From CAZQRW01 sp964596115 (GTDB taxonomy: Bacteria; Hydrothermota; UBA3072; B12-G15): a DNA stretch of 5,224 nucleotides. The notes below the pieces were generated by a model that was given only the letters and a program-made list of their open reading frames with translations, was not told the DNA's origin and did no database searches. Shown one piece after another: positions 1 to 5,224 of the stretch. Where the stretch lies: assembly GCA_964596115.1 (NCBI GenBank), contig CAZQRW010000083.1:1-5224 (forward strand), in the 5' to 3' direction. The position numbers and the translations under genes were made by a program. Position 1 is the first letter of the stretch; each line of letters starts with the position of its first letter.

Positions 1-29
1 TTGACAAGGGGATTAGAATCTTATATTAT
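1..29 (+). promoter_or_regulatory. Sigma-70-like promoter of the two-gene operon
   Basis: A perfect -35 hexamer TTGACA lies at 1-6 and a -10 hexamer TATTAT at 24-29, with the optimal 17-nt spacer. An alternative -10, TATATT at 22-27, would leave a 15-nt spacer. Transcription should start near 36, giving a leader of about 58 nt before the ATG at 94. The promoter touches the window edge, so any upstream activator site is out of view. Confidence 0.65.
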
Positions 30-52
30 TAAAGTATATTAGAAAAAACTGT

Positions 53-78
53 TATTATTAAAACTAGTTTAAGTAATA
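53..78. promoter_or_regulatory. 26-nt dyad (candidate operator or leader hairpin)
   Basis: The core AAACTAGTTT (61-70) is a perfect 10-bp palindrome. The symmetry extends to 53-78, with TATTA on the left mirrored by TAATA on the right. Of 13 symmetric pairs, 11 are Watson-Crick, one (58/73) would be U-G in RNA, and one (60/71) is a mismatch. It lies downstream of the predicted transcription start and ends four bases before the Shine-Dalgarno sequence at 83-89. Because the centre has no loop, a protein-bound DNA operator for a dimeric regulator seems more likely than an RNA hairpin. The regulator is not identified. Confidence 0.4.
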
Positions 79-93
79 CAAAAAGGAGGCATT

Positions 94-1341
94 ATGAAAT
101 ATCCATTATTGAAGAATAAAGATTTAAAGGCGATAGATACGTTAAAAGATGCCTATGGAGGGGAAAAGAAAATAGGGGAAAAAACTGAGGAGATGCGCAG
201 ATATTCAATAAGAAAAGATATCCTTTCTGAGAAGGGTTTCGGAGAGATGATGGAAAAGGCCGAAGAGCTTGCCAATGATTTACCTAAATTAGATTCTCTG
301 AAGGATATAGAAAAGGTCTCTTACAATGAGAAACTGGGGACAGTAACAACACAGGTTTCGGGATTTCAAGGCCAGGATGCAACCTTTCAGTTTCTCAAGA
401 GGGCAGCTCAGAGTAAAAAAGATGAAACACCCGTGTTTGTGCCTGCCGAAATGATTTCAGTTATGGCACTGAGAGAAAATTATGTTTACGAGGGGGGATT
501 ACTTGCAACACTTGCAATGACGGAGAACCTTATGGGTGTCCATAAATTCTGCAATGCTAATTTTGTCTCTACACCACTTCCTGAAAAAAGGTTTAAATTT
601 ATAGAGGATGCTACTAATATTAGTGTACCTACTGTCCCTGCCGAAAATGGACTGCGTCAGGTGCAATTAATCAATCAGGGCACATTTTTTGGAAATCTTG
701 GAGGCATTGAAGTGTCTAACGATAACCATCTTGTATACATAGATAATGTAATAAGAACCGCTATGACTACTGGTTCCAATTTTTTTCTCAATCCCTCCTG
801 GAGTACAATAGTTGCAGCCTGTTATTTTGGTAGAGATATACCCAATATTCATTTTAAAATTTCGATGCTTCTATCCACACAAAATGCAATCCAGTTTCGA
901 ATGCTCCTAAATATTATGCAAGAATATATAAGGGATGACGGAACATCCCCCATTTATGAAATAAATCTTGGGAATGCAGTCTCACCAGAGACATTCGTTA
1001 AGTGCAGTAGGGAGTTAAAAGAGAGCGATATAAAAGGCGTATCCCTTTCCGCCCATATCAGGATCAACCCTGATCTCGGCATTGAAACTTATAACTGGTT
1101 TGAAAATGCCAAAAAGGTGATAATGAATGGAGAAAATATCACGATTAAATATGAAAGCGATGGAGAAAAGAGAGAAATGGACACAATGGAAGCCTACTTC
1201 ATTTCCTCTGAGGAATTAAAAGAAAAGGCACATCTTATTGGTGATGTATTGTACTATAAAGCTCGGAGATGTACCTATGATGCAATCAGGTTTATGAAAT
1301 TGGGGACAAGAGTAAGATATGCAAGGTGTGTCGAGGAGTAA
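94..1341 (+). CDS. Uncharacterised 415-residue soluble protein, first gene of an aminotransferase operon
   Basis: I do not recognise this protein and assign no function. The start is well supported: AAGGAGG at 83-89 lies four bases before the ATG. No signal peptide or membrane segment is visible, so it is probably cytosolic. Residues 1-75 are charged and helix-like. Residues 110-330 look like an alternating alpha/beta core with glycine- and asparagine-rich turns: GTFFGNLGG (196-204), SNFFLNPSW (228-236), INLGNAVSPE (290-299) and AHIRINPDLG (320-329). Such motifs often sit at active-site loops. A TIM-barrel or related fold is possible but is only a guess. The five cysteines (153, 243, 304, 393, 412) form no CxxC metal motif. 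The aminotransferase gene begins three bases after the stop, so a role with it, such as processing an amino acid or its oxo-acid, is the best contextual inference. Coding status is very likely because of the long frame, strong ribosome binding site and operon position. Confidence 0.85.
   Translation: MKYPLLKNKDLKAIDTLKDAYGGEKKIGEKTEEMRRYSIRKDILSEKGFGEMMEKAEELANDLPKLDSLKDIEKVSYNEKLGTVTTQVSGFQGQDATFQFLKRAAQSKKDETPVFVPAEMISVMALRENYVYEGGLLATLAMTENLMGVHKFCNANFVSTPLPEKRFKFIEDATNISVPTVPAENGLRQVQLINQGTFFGNLGGIEVSNDNHLVYIDNVIRTAMTTGSNFFLNPSWSTIVAACYFGRDIPNIHFKISMLLSTQNAIQFRMLLNIMQEYIRDDGTSPIYEINLGNAVSPETFVKCSRELKESDIKGVSLSAHIRINPDLGIETYNWFENAKKVIMNGENITIKYESDGEKREMDTMEAYFISSEELKEKAHLIGDVLYYKARRCTYDAIRFMKLGTRVRYARCVEE
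1333..1338 (+). promoter_or_regulatory. Ribosome binding site inside the upstream gene (translational coupling)
   Basis: GAGGAG overlaps the last two codons of the upstream gene. It is followed by the stop TAA (1339-1341), the bases CGA and the ATG at 1345, a six-base spacing to the start. Ribosomes finishing the first gene would stop on top of this site, which favours coupled translation of the two proteins at similar levels. The arrangement also fixes the aminotransferase start. Confidence 0.7.
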
Positions 1342-1344
1342 CGA

Positions 1345-2574
1345 ATGAATGGGTTATGGAAGCTATTATTTTCAGATAATATCAGGGATTTTGAGGGCTA
1401 TTCTATCGGTAAGACACTGAAATATATGAACGATCCTGAGATTATTTCCTTTGCTGTTGGCATGCCTTCGCCAGATACATTCCCCAAGCACTTTGTAAGA
1501 AAAGCATCCCAGAAAATACTACAGGATAATATCGATCGTGTTCTTCAATACTCGCCTGTCCCTGGAGAGGGTGCACTTATAGAAGAAATTATCAAATTTT
1601 TAAAACGAGACAACATTGATATAAAGGAAGAGAACATCCTGATAACAAGCTCTGGTCAGCATGGTCTTGATCTAACTGGCCGCCTCTTCTTGAATCCAGG
1701 GGATTCAATACTCCTTGATAGACCTACATTTGGTGGAGCACTGGTGGCCTTCCAGATGGAGCGTCCAAATTACCTGGGCGTTAACATTCAAAGGGATGGC
1801 TCTAATATAGAGGGATTTAGAAAAAAAATAGAAAAATCAAAAGGGGATACTGATCATCCTTTAAAATTTATTTATGTTGTTCCCGACTTCCAAAATCCTA
1901 CAGGAATAACTATGAGTCTTGAAAAGAGAGAGGCTCTTCTTGACCTAAGCTATGAATTTAATATTCCTATTGTGGAAGACAGCCCTTACAGAACCCTTCG
2001 TTATTCAGGAGAGTCTATTCCTTCTTTATTTTCTCTTGATCAAAGAAGAAATGGTGAAAGTGTAATCAGCCTATTTACCTTTTCAAAGGTACTTGCTCCA
2101 GGTATTCGGGTTGGCTTCAATATAGGGGAAGCCTCTATTATAAAGAAGATGACCAATATTAAAGAAGCCAATGTGTTAAATACTCCTAAATGGAATCAGG
2201 ATATATGTGCTCTTTTCCTTAAGGAGATAAACCTGGACAGTTATTTTAGAAAGGCCCAGGAATACTACAGAAATAAACTCGAGAAGATACTCGAAATACT
2301 AAGTTTACATTTAGGCCCGCTCCCTGGGGTGAGCTGGACAAAACCTGAGGGTGGGCTTTTTTTGTGGATTACTGTTCCTGAGTATATAGACACAATGGAG
2401 TTATTTTATGAGGCTATAAAAGAAGATAAAGTTGCCTTTGTGCCTGGAGAGGCATTTTATGCTGAAAATCCAGAAAAAAATCACATCAGAATTAATTTTT
2501 CCTATCTACCTGAAGACCAGTTTGAGGAGGGTATAAAAAGACTTACCAATTGTTTAAGGAGGTATCTCAAGTAA
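1345..2574 (+). CDS. PLP-dependent aminotransferase, fold type I, LysN/2-aminoadipate type
   Basis: This is a class I/II aminotransferase that moves an amino group between an amino acid and a 2-oxo acid in the cytosol. The key residues are visible: Tyr69 in LQYSP, the phosphate-binding loop TSSGQHG (101-107), Asn184 in FQNPTG, Asp212 and Tyr215 in EDSPYR, the Schiff-base lysine Lys248 in TFSKVLAPGIR with Arg255, and the substrate-carboxylate arginine Arg382 in HIRINFSY. The length of 409 residues matches the stand-alone LysN group. There is no N-terminal GntR helix-turn-helix, so this is an enzyme and not a MocR-type regulator. LysN relatives act on 2-aminoadipate, branched-chain, aromatic amino acids or glutamate, and the substrate cannot be read from sequence. 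It is cotranscribed with the unknown gene upstream, and an acyl-CoA dehydrogenase follows under its own promoter. The frame ends in two adjacent in-frame stops (TAATAA). Family assignment is secure; substrate is open. Confidence 0.93.
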   Translation: MNGLWKLLFSDNIRDFEGYSIGKTLKYMNDPEIISFAVGMPSPDTFPKHFVRKASQKILQDNIDRVLQYSPVPGEGALIEEIIKFLKRDNIDIKEENILITSSGQHGLDLTGRLFLNPGDSILLDRPTFGGALVAFQMERPNYLGVNIQRDGSNIEGFRKKIEKSKGDTDHPLKFIYVVPDFQNPTGITMSLEKREALLDLSYEFNIPIVEDSPYRTLRYSGESIPSLFSLDQRRNGESVISLFTFSKVLAPGIRVGFNIGEASIIKKMTNIKEANVLNTPKWNQDICALFLKEINLDSYFRKAQEYYRNKLEKILEILSLHLGPLPGVSWTKPEGGLFLWITVPEYIDTMELFYEAIKEDKVAFVPGEAFYAENPEKNHIRINFSYLPEDQFEEGIKRLTNCLRRYLK

Positions 2575-2614
2575 TAAGTTTCTAATATTGTTTAGAAGAT
2601 GTATTATTCTATGT

Positions 2615-2680
2615 TTATGTATGTCTTGGTGCAAAAGGATCTTTCTTCATTTTTTCAAGTTCTCTATGTTGAGGTGCAGG
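2615..2680 (-). pseudogene. Possible tiny coding relic (DPFA motif), very tentative
   Basis: Read on the minus strand, this open stretch lies between a TGA (2683-2681) and a TAA (2617-2615). It ends in ELEKMKKDPFAPRHT followed by the stop. The DPFA-x-x-H pattern after a charged helix recalls, from general knowledge, the N-terminus of PaaI-type hotdog thioesterases, where DPFA(K/R)HLG is common. The rest of such a protein is absent. There is no ribosome binding site and only about 21 codons, so chance resemblance is quite possible. Confidence 0.12.
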
Positions 2681-2727
2681 TCAGTTGGATTCATAACAAC
2701 AAATAAGGATAGAATCTTTGGGCAAAA

Positions 2728-2750
2728 TAATGAAAATATTAAGTTCAATA
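2728..2750. promoter_or_regulatory. Weak dyad upstream of the acyl-CoA dehydrogenase promoter
   Basis: TGAA (2731-2734) and TTCA (2744-2747) are symmetric around base 2739, with a TATTA centre. Eight of eleven symmetric pairs match over 2728-2750. The centre is about 58 bases upstream of the predicted transcription start, a position suited to an activator. In such AT-rich DNA this may arise by chance. Confidence 0.2.
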
Positions 2751-2762
2751 CAAACAAAGAAG

Positions 2763-2790
2763 TTGACTTATTATAAAAATAACCTATAAT
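2763..2790 (+). promoter_or_regulatory. Strong sigma-70-like promoter of the acyl-CoA dehydrogenase gene
   Basis: TTGACT at 2763-2768 and a perfect TATAAT at 2785-2790 are separated by 16 nt. The predicted start is near 2797, giving a short leader of about 25 nt with AAGGAGG at 2811-2817 before the ATG at 2822. This makes the acyl-CoA dehydrogenase an independent transcription unit, even though it follows the aminotransferase on the same strand. Confidence 0.7.
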
Positions 2791-2810
2791 ACTCTCACTA
2801 TATTGAGAAT
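2791..2810. promoter_or_regulatory. Dyad over the predicted transcription start (candidate operator)
   Basis: TCTCA (2793-2797) and TGAGA (2804-2808) form an inverted repeat around a CTATAT centre. Over the full 20 nt, 8 of 10 symmetric pairs match. It begins right after the -10 hexamer and covers the expected start point, where a bound repressor would block transcription. It could instead be a small 5' stem just before the ribosome binding site. It differs in sequence from the dyad at 53-78, so a common regulator is not indicated. Confidence 0.35.
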
Positions 2811-2821
2811 AAGGAGGTGTT

Positions 2822-3979
2822 ATGTGCTATGAACTCACTGAAGAAGAAAAGATGATCAAAGATGTTGCCAGGCGAATCGCGGAAGAGAAGGTTAAGCCTG
2901 TTAGGCAAGAACTTGATGAAAAGGAAGAATTCCCATCTGAGATAATGAAGGAGATAGCCTCATCGGATCTCCTGAGAGTTTTTATTCCAGAAGAATACGA
3001 TGGTTTGGGTATGGGAACAATGGGGATGACCCTCGCTACAGAGGAATTTTCAAGGATCGATGGGGGAGTAGCCATTTGTTTTGCTGGAAATAGCTTGGGT
3101 GCTGAACCCATTATTATGTATGGAACAGAGGAACAGAAAAAGAAATACCTACCCAAGGTTGCATCAGGAGAGTATCTTGCAGCTTTTGCACTTACAGAAC
3201 CCGAAGCAGGTTCAGATGCGGGAAATGTTAAAACAAAGGCCGTTAAAGATGGCGACTACTATATTTTAAATGGTAATAAGGTATTTATAACAAATGGTGG
3301 AGAAGCTGATATTTATGTTGTAATTGCTTCCACCAATCTCAATAGAGGGGAAAGGGGTCTTTCTGCATTTATTGTAGAGAAAGGAACACCTGGATTTTCT
3401 TTTGGAAAGAAAGAAAAAAAGATGGGCATCAGGAGTTCTCCCACAAGGGAACTTGTGTTTGAAGATTGTAAAGTACCTAAGGAAAATCTTCTTGGAAAAG
3501 AGGGCTATGGTTTTATCATTACAATGCGGACTTTTGATAAGACGAGAGTTGGTGTTGCTGCACAGGCACTTGGGATTGCACAAGGCGCATTTGAGGAGTC
3601 ACTGAATTATGCCAAAACGAGGGTACAGTTTGGCAAAAAGATAGTCGAGTTTCAGGGTATTCAATTTATGTTTGCTGATATGGCTACCCAAATAGAGGCC
3701 GCCCGTGCATTAGTTTATAAAGCTGCCAGGTATATTGATACAGGCGCAAAAAACATAGGTAAATTTTCTGCTATGGCTAAGTTGTATGCAAGTGACGTTG
3801 CAATGAAGGTAACTACTGACGCCGTTCAGATTTTTGGTGGATATGGTTATATGAAAGACTATCCTGTTGAAAAGATGATGAGAGATGCAAAGATAACACA
3901 GATATACGAGGGTACAAACCAAATTCAGAGACTTGTTATTGCGAGTCATTTAATAAAAGAATCGATGGGGAGAGAATAG
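2822..3979 (+). CDS. Acyl-CoA dehydrogenase (FAD-dependent, short-chain/butyryl-CoA type)
   Basis: It oxidises an acyl-CoA to the 2,3-enoyl-CoA using bound FAD and passes electrons to an electron-transferring flavoprotein in the cytosol. The 385-residue length is that of a complete family member. The helical N-terminal domain opens with ELTEEEKMI. The middle beta-domain carries the first family signature FALTEPEAGSDAGN (122-135) and the FAD-contacting FITNGG (155-160). The C-terminal domain carries RVQFGKKIVEFQ (267-278), QIFGGYGYMKDYPVEKMMRD (336-355) and IYEGTNQIQ. Glu363 in that last motif sits where the catalytic base lies in short- and medium-chain enzymes. The start is fixed by AAGGAGG (2811-2817), four bases upstream. 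Chain-length or branched-chain preference cannot be read off; butyryl-CoA, glutaryl-CoA or 2-methyl-branched substrates remain open. With the nearby aminotransferase it suggests amino-acid catabolism. No ETF, hydratase or CoA-transferase gene lies in the window. Confidence 0.95.
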   Translation: MCYELTEEEKMIKDVARRIAEEKVKPVRQELDEKEEFPSEIMKEIASSDLLRVFIPEEYDGLGMGTMGMTLATEEFSRIDGGVAICFAGNSLGAEPIIMYGTEEQKKKYLPKVASGEYLAAFALTEPEAGSDAGNVKTKAVKDGDYYILNGNKVFITNGGEADIYVVIASTNLNRGERGLSAFIVEKGTPGFSFGKKEKKMGIRSSPTRELVFEDCKVPKENLLGKEGYGFIITMRTFDKTRVGVAAQALGIAQGAFEESLNYAKTRVQFGKKIVEFQGIQFMFADMATQIEAARALVYKAARYIDTGAKNIGKFSAMAKLYASDVAMKVTTDAVQIFGGYGYMKDYPVEKMMRDAKITQIYEGTNQIQRLVIASHLIKESMGRE

Positions 3980-3991
3980 CTCATCTCTCCC
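3968..3991. terminator. Shared hairpin over two convergent stop codons
   Basis: GGGAGAGA (3968-3975) pairs perfectly with TCTCTCCC (3984-3991) around an 8-nt loop. The loop includes the end of the acyl-CoA dehydrogenase stop (TAG, 3977-3979) and the whole minus-strand stop (TCA, 3981-3983). The two arms encode the last residues of both proteins, GRE on the plus strand and ERER on the minus strand. It could terminate both converging transcripts, but only a short T-run (3992-3994) follows on the plus strand and none directly on the minus strand. It may therefore work through RNA stability or as an inefficient terminator. Confidence 0.45.
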
Positions 3992-5054
3992 TTTCAAGGA
4001 ATCTATTCATAATATCTATTCCCATTTGTGAAGATGAAAAATATTTTATTTCTTTATGTATACCCAGAACAACAATCGCAACCTTTGGTTTATCTACTGG
4101 TGCCCAACCAACGAACCATTCATACCAGCCGGAGGGTTTTATACCTGTAATCGAACCAGTCTTTCCACCCATTTTGAAAGCAGGAGACGCCTTTTTATAA
4201 TATTTACTTGCAGTTCCATTTTCTAATGTGCTTACAGATATCTCCCTAACCCATCTTGCGATACTTTTGTCTATAACCCTACCCATAGAAATTCTCCCTC
4301 CTCTCTTTACCATTCTTGGTATAATGAGCCTTCCGTCATTTGAGATCGTTTGTGCGATAAGTGCTGCATAAAGGGGAGAAATATAGACACCTCTTAAACC
4401 TGATGATAAAAATTCAAGAGGAACTGTGTCCCTAATAAATCCTGTATTAATCCCAAAAAGTTTCCTTCCCAGGAACATACATTCTGTTGTCCTCTTTATT
4501 TGTTCGATTCCTATCTTTTTCCCTATATTGCCAAACGCTGGGTTGTTTGATTCTCCAAATGCATCTTTAATGGACTCCATATTTTCTTTACCATTTTTCC
4601 ATTGACTGGGCTTGGAAGAGTGTGGTTTACCTGAATAGGCCACCGGATCGTATGGACCAATAGAGTCAGAAGATAGTGCTGCAATAAGTGTAAAAACCTT
4701 GAAAATCGATGCCGATTTGATAGTTTTGTTTAGTATATCGCCCTTTTCGTAAAAACCTTTTATATCACCCGTTGATGGGTTTAATAAAATAACCGATATG
4801 TATGGAGTATCAAAACGAGAAAATTTCCTCTCTATGTACGGTTGAATAAATGGATCAATAGTGAGTTGATTCATCTTGAGGCCTGCCTTTACAAAGAATT
4901 TTCCTCGATGCTTTACAACTTTGTCCCATCTAAGTGCAACATACATTGGATAAGAAAGGATAATATGCCAGTAGGAAACATAGGCAATTAAAAAAAGGGA
5001 GATGAATATTGCATATCTGATAAGGTATTTCATTAATAATTTTTTCCTATTCAT
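3981..5054 (-). CDS. Compact membrane-anchored penicillin-binding protein (D,D-transpeptidase)
   Basis: It is a serine acyltransferase that would cross-link peptidoglycan stem peptides in the periplasm or outside the membrane. One N-terminal segment (about residues 9-33) after a basic start acts as signal anchor. The penicillin-binding transpeptidase domain covers about 80-355 and has all three motifs in order: SIFK with nucleophile Ser116 and Lys119, SNN at 169-171, and KTG at 298-300. Conserved surroundings include YISVILLNPSTGDIKG (85-100), YISPLYAALIAQTISNDG (224-241) and WYEWFVGWAP (310-319). At 357 residues it has no glycosyltransferase domain and almost none of the dimerisation region of classic class B enzymes. 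It could be a specialised transpeptidase or a carboxypeptidase-like enzyme. It is transcribed toward the acyl-CoA dehydrogenase and has no evident metabolic link to it. The first ATG lacks a Shine-Dalgarno; Met8 (5033-5031) has AGGA 11 bases upstream and is a credible alternative start. Confidence 0.9.
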   Translation of the reverse strand: MNRKKLLMKYLIRYAIFISLFLIAYVSYWHIILSYPMYVALRWDKVVKHRGKFFVKAGLKMNQLTIDPFIQPYIERKFSRFDTPYISVILLNPSTGDIKGFYEKGDILNKTIKSASIFKVFTLIAALSSDSIGPYDPVAYSGKPHSSKPSQWKNGKENMESIKDAFGESNNPAFGNIGKKIGIEQIKRTTECMFLGRKLFGINTGFIRDTVPLEFLSSGLRGVYISPLYAALIAQTISNDGRLIIPRMVKRGGRISMGRVIDKSIARWVREISVSTLENGTASKYYKKASPAFKMGGKTGSITGIKPSGWYEWFVGWAPVDKPKVAIVVLGIHKEIKYFSSSQMGIDIMNRFLERER

Positions 5055-5062
5055 AATAAAAT

Positions 5063-5090
5063 AGTATAATAGCTAAAGCAGATAGGTCAA
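5063..5090 (-). promoter_or_regulatory. Promoter of the penicillin-binding protein gene
   Basis: On the minus strand, TTGACC (5090-5085) and TATACT (5068-5063) are separated by 16 nt. Transcription would begin near 5056, only one or two bases before the first ATG at 5054. The message would thus be leaderless if Met1 is used, or carry a short leader of about 23 nt with an AGGA ribosome binding site (5048-5045) if Met8 is used. Confidence 0.5.
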
Positions 5091-5147
5091 TAGATCGGGC
5101 TTTCATAACAATGCAACCTGTAACAGTAGTATCTTATAGCATAGATG

Positions 5148-5153
5148 TATAAT
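5148..5153 (+). promoter_or_regulatory. Candidate -10 element for the rightmost gene
   Basis: A perfect TATAAT lies about 47 bases before the ATG at 5200, in the divergent spacer between the two genes. No good -35 hexamer is found 16-18 bases upstream (5124-5131), so the promoter may depend on an activator or be a chance match. Confidence 0.3.
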
Positions 5154-5199
5154 AATCACACAAAATGCAAGAGAAAAAGAAGTAATTAAGGAGGTGATA

Positions 5200-5224
5200 A
5201 TGAATTTCAGAATGGAGAGATTGG
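5200..5224 (+). CDS. Start of a gene that runs off the window (partial)
   Basis: An ATG at 5200 is preceded by AAGGAGGTG (5188-5196), a nearly perfect Shine-Dalgarno at good spacing. Only MNFRMERL can be read before the window ends, which is too little to name a product. It is divergent from the penicillin-binding protein gene across a 145-nt spacer. The quality of the ribosome binding site, similar to those of the other plus-strand genes, is the main evidence that this is a real gene. Confidence 0.6.

Larger units (their letters stand above)
2575..2762. other. Intergenic spacer without a convincing gene
   Basis: No well-supported gene is seen here. A plus-strand frame of 62 codons (2588-2776) would start at TTG without a ribosome binding site. 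Its product is rich in Cys, Phe and Arg in no recognisable pattern, so I treat it as chance. A 6-bp AT-rich stem (2580-2585 with 2592-2597) follows the aminotransferase stop but has no T-run, so it is a poor terminator. On the minus strand, 2680-2615 reads as a short protein-like stretch, listed separately. Confidence 0.6.

Noticed and set aside
1345..2574. MocR-type transcription regulator (GntR plus aminotransferase)
   Set aside because: The aminotransferase fold starts near the N-terminus and there is no room for a winged-helix domain; all catalytic residues are present.
2580..2597. Stem-loop after the aminotransferase stop as a terminator
   Set aside because: The stem is only 6 bp and AT-rich, and no T-run follows.
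2588..2776. 62-codon plus-strand open frame in the spacer
   Set aside because: It starts at TTG with no ribosome binding site, has an unusual Cys/Phe/Arg-rich composition, and runs through the -35 element of the next promoter.
2827..3156. 109-codon minus-strand open frame inside the acyl-CoA dehydrogenase
   Set aside because: It lies antisense to a conserved enzyme, and its serine-rich product reflects the complement of Glu/Lys-rich codons.
3266..3583. 105-codon minus-strand open frame inside the acyl-CoA dehydrogenase
   Set aside because: It is antisense to the FAD-domain region and has no start signal or recognisable motif.
5075..5103. AAAGC/GCTTT inverted repeat in the divergent spacer
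   Set aside because: The arms are five bases with a 19-base gap, which is expected by chance in AT-rich DNA.

Overview
The window is AT-rich bacterial DNA (GC below 45% by eye) with ATG starts, strong AAGGAGG-type ribosome binding sites and good sigma-70-like promoters. It holds four complete protein genes, the first codons of a fifth, and several regulatory sites. I saw no RNA gene, CRISPR array, insertion sequence or phage gene. The taxon cannot be fixed from this much sequence. The compact transpeptidase resembles, from memory, proteins of anaerobic Gram-negative lineages such as Desulfobacterota or Nitrospirota, but that is only a weak inference.

Left part (1-2574): a consensus-like promoter sits at the left edge, followed by a 26-nt dyad just before the ribosome binding site. 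It drives an apparent two-gene operon. The first gene encodes a 415-residue soluble protein that I do not recognise. Three bases after its stop comes a 409-residue fold-type I PLP-dependent aminotransferase of the LysN (2-aminoadipate aminotransferase-like) type. The tight spacing, with the second ribosome binding site inside the end of the first gene, suggests translational coupling and a shared pathway.

Middle part (2575-3979): a 247-nt spacer carries no convincing gene. At its right end is a strong promoter (TTGACT, 16 nt, TATAAT) with a dyad over the predicted transcription start. This promoter serves a complete 385-residue acyl-CoA dehydrogenase. An aminotransferase next to an acyl-CoA dehydrogenase fits amino-acid catabolism: the amino acid becomes an oxo-acid, then an acyl-CoA, which is oxidised with electrons passing to ETF. 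The acyl-CoA-forming step is not visible in the window, so this link is inferred.

Right part (3981-5224): a membrane-anchored, compact penicillin-binding protein (D,D-transpeptidase) lies on the minus strand, convergent with the acyl-CoA dehydrogenase and only one base away. A hairpin with an 8-bp perfect stem spans both stop codons. The transpeptidase has its own promoter, placed so close to the first ATG that the message would be leaderless unless translation starts at Met8. A divergent gene begins at 5200 and runs off the window. The most novel element is the unrecognised 415-residue protein with its own palindromic control region.
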